A DNA stretch of 33,958 nucleotides from an uncultured Christensenella sp. (lineage in GTDB: Bacteria; Bacillota; Clostridia; Christensenellales; Borkfalkiaceae). The position numbers and the translations under genes were made by a program. A model generated the notes under the pieces. That model made no database searches. It was not told the origin of the DNA and was given only the letters and a program-made list of their open reading frames with translations. Shown here one piece after another: positions 30,017 through 33,958 of this stretch. Location of the stretch: contig CAJTLF010000017.1 in NCBI GenBank assembly GCA_910577555.1, forward strand, positions 1 to 33,958, given 5' to 3'. Each line of letters opens with the position of its first letter. Position 1 is the first letter of the stretch.

Positions 30017-30075
30017 TTTAAAAAATATTGCGGAAAAACCGCGTCGCGCGGCAAAAAATTTCGTATAGGGCGGCA

Positions 30076-31923
30076 ATGGCTGAAAAAGAGAAAAAGCAAA
30101 AAACTAAAAAGTGCGGAACGTATATAGGCGGTCAGGCGGTTCTCGAAGGCGTTATGATGATGGGCAAAACGTGTATGGCAACCGCCGTACGCGACCCTAA
30201 CGGCGAAGTACAGATTGAAACCAAGCGTCTCAATAAGAGCGCGGGCGTGAAAAGGGCAAGTAAAATTCCTTTCGTACGCGGGGTTGTCAATCTTATAAGC
30301 TCGCTTGTTTTGGGTACTAAAACGCTCATGCGTTCGGCTGCGGTTTACGGAGACGACGAAGAAGAAGGCGGCAAATTCCAAAAATGGCTTGCCGAAAAAT
30401 TCAAAGTCAGTGCGATGGACGTTCTGGCGTGGATTTCTACTTTTTTGGGCGTCGTGCTTGCGCTGGGTATATTTATCTTTTTGCCGAGATTTTTAAGCGA
30501 TATAATTATGGGGCTTATCCCCGAGCAGAGCGCGGCGGACTTCAAGTGGCTCGAGTTCGTGCTTCTGGGAGTTTTCAAGCTTGCGATATTCGTCGCATAT
30601 TTGGGCATTATTCTGCTTTTAAAGGATATCCGCAGGCTTTACCAGTATCACGGCGCGGAGCATAAGACGATAAACGCGTACGAACGCGGCGTAGAGCTTA
30701 CTCCCGCAAAGGTCAAGGAATGTTCGCGCATACACGACAGGTGCGGCACTTCGTTCCTTTTCATAGTTTTATTCGTAAATATAGTTATAATTTCGCTCGT
30801 AACCTGGGCTTTCCACCAATACGTATTCACGGTAGATAATTCCGTGGCGAAGTTTTTCATAAATCTGGGCATAGAACTCGTATTGTTGCCGCTTATAGCG
30901 GGCGTTTCGTACGAAATTTTAAAATTTTTAGCTAAATTCGACAATAAGTTCGTGGCTATATTCAAAGCTCCCGGTATGCTCTTACAAAAGACGATGACCA
31001 CGCGCGAGCCGGACGAAGATATGATTGAAGTGGCAATAGCCGCGTTTAACAAGGTGCTTGAAATGGACGCAGACCAGAGTATTCCCGAAACTTCTTTCGT
31101 TACGGGCGGAGTAACCGCGAAAATGCTTGAAGAAACTAAAAAACGGTTTGCCGAAAACGGCATCGACGAGAGCGACGCGGAGTGGATTTTCTCCATAGTT
31201 TTAGGCGCAAAACGCAGCGAGCTTGATGATATACCTACGATTAAGCCTTCCGAGAGCAAGAAAATACGCGAGATAGCAGCGGAAAGGCTTACGGGCAGAC
31301 CGCTGTGGTATATAATAGGCGACACCGAGTTTTACGGCTGTACGATAAAGGTTGACGAGCGCGCGCTTATTCCGCGCCCCGAAACAGAGCTTCTCGCCGA
31401 AAGCGTTGTAAAGAGCGCGGAAAAGGGCGATAAAATTCTGGATATGTGCACGGGTTCGGGCTGTATTGCCGTTTCGGTGGCAAAGGCTCTCGCGGATAAG
31501 GGCGTAAGCGTTACCGCCGCGGATTTGTCGGACGCGGCAATTATGCTCGCAAAGGAAAACGCGGAGCTTAACGGCGTGAGCGTAAGCTTCGTGCAGAGCG
31601 ATATGTTTACCAACGTACGCGGAAGATTCAATATAATCGTGTGCAATCCACCCTATATAAAGAGCGGCGAAATACCCTATATACAAAAGGAAGTGCGCGA
31701 ATACGAGCCGCGCGTCGCGCTCGACGGCGGGGAAGACGGGCTTGAATTTTACCGCCGCATAGCCGCCGACGTAAAGAGCTATCTTGCAAAGGACGGTATG
31801 CTTATCATGGAGTGCGGGGAAGGGCAGGCAAACGATATTTTACAGATATTCCCCAAACGCGACTACGCGATAGTTCTCAAGGACTTGTCGGGCGTAGACC
31901 GTTTCGTAAAAATCGTATTTTAA
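30076..31923 (+). CDS. DUF1385 membrane protein fused to release-factor methyltransferase PrmC
   Basis: A 615-residue two-part protein. Residues about 1-325 are DUF1385: YIGGQAVLEGVMMMG at the start, several membrane helices, a YQYHGAEHKTINAYE motif and a closing TTREPDEDMIEVAIAAF. From about 335 a complete PrmC follows: its N-terminal helical domain, RPLWYIIGDTEFYG, the SAM motif DMCTGSGCIAV (about 455-465) and NPPY (524-527), which binds the Gln of the GGQ motif. PrmC methylates release factors, and its substrate RF1 is encoded next. In related genomes the two halves are separate neighbours. The start ATG 30076 is chosen from the DUF1385 N-terminus; the binding site (AGGGCGG) is close and weak. 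No promoter is obvious. Confidence 0.92.
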   Translation: MAEKEKKQKTKKCGTYIGGQAVLEGVMMMGKTCMATAVRDPNGEVQIETKRLNKSAGVKRASKIPFVRGVVNLISSLVLGTKTLMRSAAVYGDDEEEGGKFQKWLAEKFKVSAMDVLAWISTFLGVVLALGIFIFLPRFLSDIIMGLIPEQSAADFKWLEFVLLGVFKLAIFVAYLGIILLLKDIRRLYQYHGAEHKTINAYERGVELTPAKVKECSRIHDRCGTSFLFIVLFVNIVIISLVTWAFHQYVFTVDNSVAKFFINLGIELVLLPLIAGVSYEILKFLAKFDNKFVAIFKAPGMLLQKTMTTREPDEDMIEVAIAAFNKVLEMDADQSIPETSFVTGGVTAKMLEETKKRFAENGIDESDAEWIFSIVLGAKRSELDDIPTIKPSESKKIREIAAERLTGRPLWYIIGDTEFYGCTIKVDERALIPRPETELLAESVVKSAEKGDKILDMCTGSGCIAVSVAKALADKGVSVTAADLSDAAIMLAKENAELNGVSVSFVQSDMFTNVRGRFNIIVCNPPYIKSGEIPYIQKEVREYEPRVALDGGEDGLEFYRRIAADVKSYLAKDGMLIMECGEGQANDILQIFPKRDYAIVLKDLSGVDRFVKIVF

Positions 31924-31932
31924 AAAAGCGTT

Positions 31933-31960
31933 AAAAAACGGCGGTAAAGCCGTTTTTTGA
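31933..31960 (+). terminator. Terminator between the DUF1385-PrmC gene and prfA
   Basis: AAAAAACGGC (31933-31942) pairs with GCCGTTTTTT (31949-31958) around GGTAAA. It is symmetrical, so it could work in either direction. Confidence 0.88.
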
Positions 31961-31981
31961 TTTTGATATGGAAATTGAGTT

Positions 31982-33058
31982 ATGTCTAAAATGATTGCGA
32001 AATTAAAGGATATATACGCCCGTTACGAAGAGCTGTCCGAAAAGATGAGCGACCCCGCAGTAATTGCCGACACCGCGGAGTGGACTAAGATTGCAAAGGC
32101 TCAGTCGGAAATAGCGGAAACTGCGCAAAAGTACGCCGAGTACGCCGAGTGCGAGCGGCAGTCCTTACAGGCGGAAGACGCTTTAAAGACGGAAACCGAC
32201 CCCGAAATGCGCGAGCTTTTGCAAGCCGAGATAGAAGACTGCAAGGACAAGCTTGCGGCTATGACGGACGAGCTTAAAATTTTACTTCTTCCCAAGGACA
32301 AGAACGACGACAGAAACTGTATAGTGGAAATACGCGGCGGCGCGGGCGGCGAAGAAGCGGCTCTGTTCGCCTACGAGCTTTACAGAATGTATCTCAACTA
32401 TTGCGAAAGGCACCGCCTTAAAGTCGAAGTAGTGGATATAAACGAGACGGAGCTGGGCGGGCTTAAGGAAGTCGTATTCAACGTGAGCGGCAAGGACGCG
32501 TATAAACAGCTCAAATTCGAGAGCGGCGTGCACCGCGTCCAGCGAGTGCCCGAAACGGAATCACAGGGGCGCGTGCATACTTCCACCGCCACCGTGGCAG
32601 TTCTTCCCGAAGCGGAAGACGTGGAAGTGGAAATTAAGGACGAAGATATACGTCTGGACGTATACCGCTCTTCGGGCGCGGGCGGACAGAAGGTAAACAA
32701 GACGGAAACGGCTATCCGTATTACCCATTTCCCCACGGGCATAGTTGTTACCTGTCAGGACGAGAGAAGTCAGCTTAAAAATAAGGACAAGGCGTTTAAG
32801 GTATTGCGTTCAAGGCTTTACGATTACTACAATTCGCAGAACCGCTCGGCATACGACGAACACCGTAAAAGTCTCGTCGGCACGGGCGACAGGAGCGAGC
32901 GTATACGCACTTACAACTTCCCGCAGGGGCGCGTGACCGACCACAGAATAGGGCTTTCGCAGTATAACCTTACCGAGTTCATAATGGGCGATATCGAGAG
33001 TATGATTGAAGCGTTGACCATAGCCGACCGCGAAGCGAAACTTGCGGGCGAAGAATAA
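31982..33058 (+). CDS. prfA: Peptide chain release factor 1
   Basis: Recognises UAA and UAG and triggers peptide release. GGQ at residues 234-236 (SSGAGGQKVNK) and the codon-reading PxT motif as PET in QRVPETESQGRVHTSTATVAV identify it (358 aa). The GGQ Gln is the target of PrmC encoded just upstream. The chosen ATG has only GGAAAT upstream; an alternative ATG at 31991 (MIAKLKDIYARYEEL) fits the family N-terminus equally well. An intrinsic terminator separates it from the prmC part, and I see no clear promoter of its own. Confidence 0.97.
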   Translation: MSKMIAKLKDIYARYEELSEKMSDPAVIADTAEWTKIAKAQSEIAETAQKYAEYAECERQSLQAEDALKTETDPEMRELLQAEIEDCKDKLAAMTDELKILLLPKDKNDDRNCIVEIRGGAGGEEAALFAYELYRMYLNYCERHRLKVEVVDINETELGGLKEVVFNVSGKDAYKQLKFESGVHRVQRVPETESQGRVHTSTATVAVLPEAEDVEVEIKDEDIRLDVYRSSGAGGQKVNKTETAIRITHFPTGIVVTCQDERSQLKNKDKAFKVLRSRLYDYYNSQNRSAYDEHRKSLVGTGDRSERIRTYNFPQGRVTDHRIGLSQYNLTEFIMGDIESMIEALTIADREAKLAGEE

Positions 33059-33064
33059 ACGCTG

Positions 33065-33093
33065 TTGACAGAAATTGCGACAGGTAGTATAAT
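33065..33093 (+). promoter_or_regulatory. Perfect-consensus promoter of the DtxR-type gene, leaderless geometry
   Basis: TTGACA (33065-33070), exactly 17 bp, TATAAT (33088-33093), then six bases to the ATG at 33100. No Shine-Dalgarno. The predicted start is the A of the ATG. Confidence 0.88.
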
Positions 33094-33099
33094 GAAGAT

Positions 33100-33468
33100 A
33101 TGAAACGCAATCAATCAGCAGAAGATTATCTTGAAGGTATCTTGCTTTTATCCCGCGAGAGCGAGTTCGTGCATCGCGTGGACTTAGCGAGAAAAATCGG
33201 GGTTTCCCAGCCCGCCGTTCAGAAAGCCGTTAAAATTTTACAGGCGGAAAGCTTAGTTGAGTGTGACGGGCTTCACATTTATCTCACGGCTAAGGGCGCG
33301 GTTTACGCGGAGGAAATTTACGAAAGGCATTGCGTTATCCGCGAGTTTCTGGCTTTACTCGGCGTAAATTCGGACGATGCGGAAGCGGACGCGTGCGAGA
33401 TGGAACACGTTGTTTCGTCGGCTACTTTCGAAGCGATAAAAAAATTCGTTGAAAATAATAAAAAATGA
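33100..33468 (+). CDS. DtxR/MntR-family metal-dependent regulator
   Basis: 122 residues. The N-terminal winged helix has SAEDYLEGILLL and the HTH VDLARKIGVSQPAVQKAVKIL. The dimer/metal domain has the family pattern ERHCVIREFLALLGV, then ADACEMEHVVS. The Cys-x2-Glu-His set in the last motif is closer to the iron-sensing DtxR primary site than to Mn-sensing MntR, but metal choice cannot be settled here. There is no SH3-like C-terminal domain, as in MntR. It has its own consensus promoter that overlaps no visible palindrome, and probably a leaderless mRNA. Confidence 0.9.
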   Translation: MKRNQSAEDYLEGILLLSRESEFVHRVDLARKIGVSQPAVQKAVKILQAESLVECDGLHIYLTAKGAVYAEEIYERHCVIREFLALLGVNSDDAEADACEMEHVVSSATFEAIKKFVENNKK

Positions 33469-33501
33469 ACCGGCTTTTTTAAGGTGTATCTCATAGGGAT
33501 T

Positions 33502-33535
33502 AAAGCAAGGATATTAAAATTGACCTTGCTTTTTT
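33502..33535 (+). terminator. Probable terminator of the DtxR-type gene
   Basis: AAAGCAAGG (33502-33510) pairs with CCTTGCTTT (33524-33532), with a 13-base loop and a T-run. Confidence 0.7.
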
Positions 33536-33554
33536 ATTACGGTTTTGCTATAAT
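33526..33554 (+). promoter_or_regulatory. Promoter of the last, partial gene
   Basis: TTGCTT (33526-33531), 17 bp, TATAAT (33549-33554); a second TATAAT overlaps at 33554-33559. The -35 lies in the terminator's right arm. Confidence 0.6.
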
Positions 33555-33601
33555 ATAATTGAGATAAACGGTAATTTAGTATTGCGGAAAGGAAAATAAA
33601 A

Positions 33602-33958
33602 ATGAAAGATAAAGAAATGACTTTTGAAGAAAAGTTGAACGTAATGGAAAAATTCGGTCTGCAAAAAGAGTGGGCGAAGTGGGAATTGAAACAGGAAAAC
33701 GAATATTTTGCCGTTCTTCCTTCTTTCCGTTTTCTGAAGCCGATTAGCGACCACCTTGAATTTCATAGGGGCGGCTTTGCTGATATGATAAAAAAATATC
33801 AAGAGCAAGGCGTCCTTGACGAAAGATTTCCCGAAGTAGCCGCTTTGATAAAAGAAGGCGCTTCGATAGAAAGCATAGAAAAGTTTGCGTTTGAAAGAGT
33901 GCAAGAAGCCGTCGAGTGCATTTTGTACCAACTCGGCGACCAGGAGTCCGCAGAATGC
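33602..33958 (+). CDS. Unknown protein, 3' end cut by the window
   Basis: The frame is open from the ATG at 33602 to the window end (119 codons), with AAAGGA upstream. The sequence is charged and mostly helical; a stretch FRFLKPISDHLEFHRGGFAD could be a small folded core, and a Cys occurs near the cut. I do not recognise a family. The promoter and binding site support a real gene. Confidence 0.75.
   Translation, partial: MKDKEMTFEEKLNVMEKFGLQKEWAKWELKQENEYFAVLPSFRFLKPISDHLEFHRGGFADMIKKYQEQGVLDERFPEVAALIKEGASIESIEKFAFERVQEAVECILYQLGDQESAEC

Overview
The window reads as a chromosome segment of a Bacillota bacterium of the Clostridia type. The evidence is the single long S10-spc-alpha ribosomal cluster (rpsJ to rplQ) running through secY-adk-map-KOW protein-infA-rpmJ, the four-cysteine (zinc) forms of S14, S4, L24, L31 and L36, TAAGGAGG-type ribosome binding sites, and the rpmE-DUF1385-prmC-prfA neighbourhood. 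An uncultured gut clostridial lineage is likely, but I cannot name a genus. No CRISPR array, phage, insertion sequence, tRNA or rRNA gene is visible. This is mostly core genome, so the novelty lies in control elements, fusions and divergent paralogs rather than in an accessory island.

Layout. 1-412: the 3' part of rplL with its terminator; rpoB does not follow. 440-5424: a multi-span membrane protein, a lipoprotein with a cyclophilin-like core, a membrane-anchored DUF2188 protein, and two overlapping G3E GTPases. The first GTPase has a huge His/Cys-rich metal-binding insert; the second carries a C-terminal YcgQ/DUF1980-like domain. 5433-8542: an EF-G-like paralog (minus strand), then a divergent HxlR regulator/cupin pair with operator-like repeats between them. 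8543-9174: gene-free, with AT-rich repeats, phased A-tracts, a consensus promoter and a roughly 230-nt structured leader for the S10 operon. 9175-25358: 29 genes for ribosomal proteins, SecY, Adk, Map, a KOW protein, IF-1 and RpoA, ending in a strong terminator. 25468-25689: a small membrane protein. 25751-29591 (minus): YfcE-type phosphodiesterase, Cof-type HAD phosphatase, cardiolipin synthase and a divergent alcohol-dehydrogenase-like protein. 29775-33058: rpmE, a DUF1385-PrmC fusion and prfA. 33100-33958: a DtxR/MntR-type regulator and a gene cut by the window edge.

How it works together. The central block supplies ribosomal proteins, the protein translocase and the RNA polymerase alpha subunit. 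Thirteen gene junctions share the motif TAAGGAG, in which the upstream stop codon is itself part of the next Shine-Dalgarno, so translation is probably coupled along the cluster. The few long spacers (upstream of rpsJ, rplC, rplN, rplR and rpsM) all fold into hairpins and are the likely control points. In contrast, several stand-alone genes have near-perfect -35/-10 elements placed so that transcription should start at, or only a few bases before, the ATG, with no Shine-Dalgarno. This suggests a set of leaderless mRNAs. Zinc is a recurring theme: Zn-type ribosomal proteins, a Zn-type Adk lid, methionine aminopeptidase, and a His-rich G3E metallochaperone candidate all lie within 34 kb.
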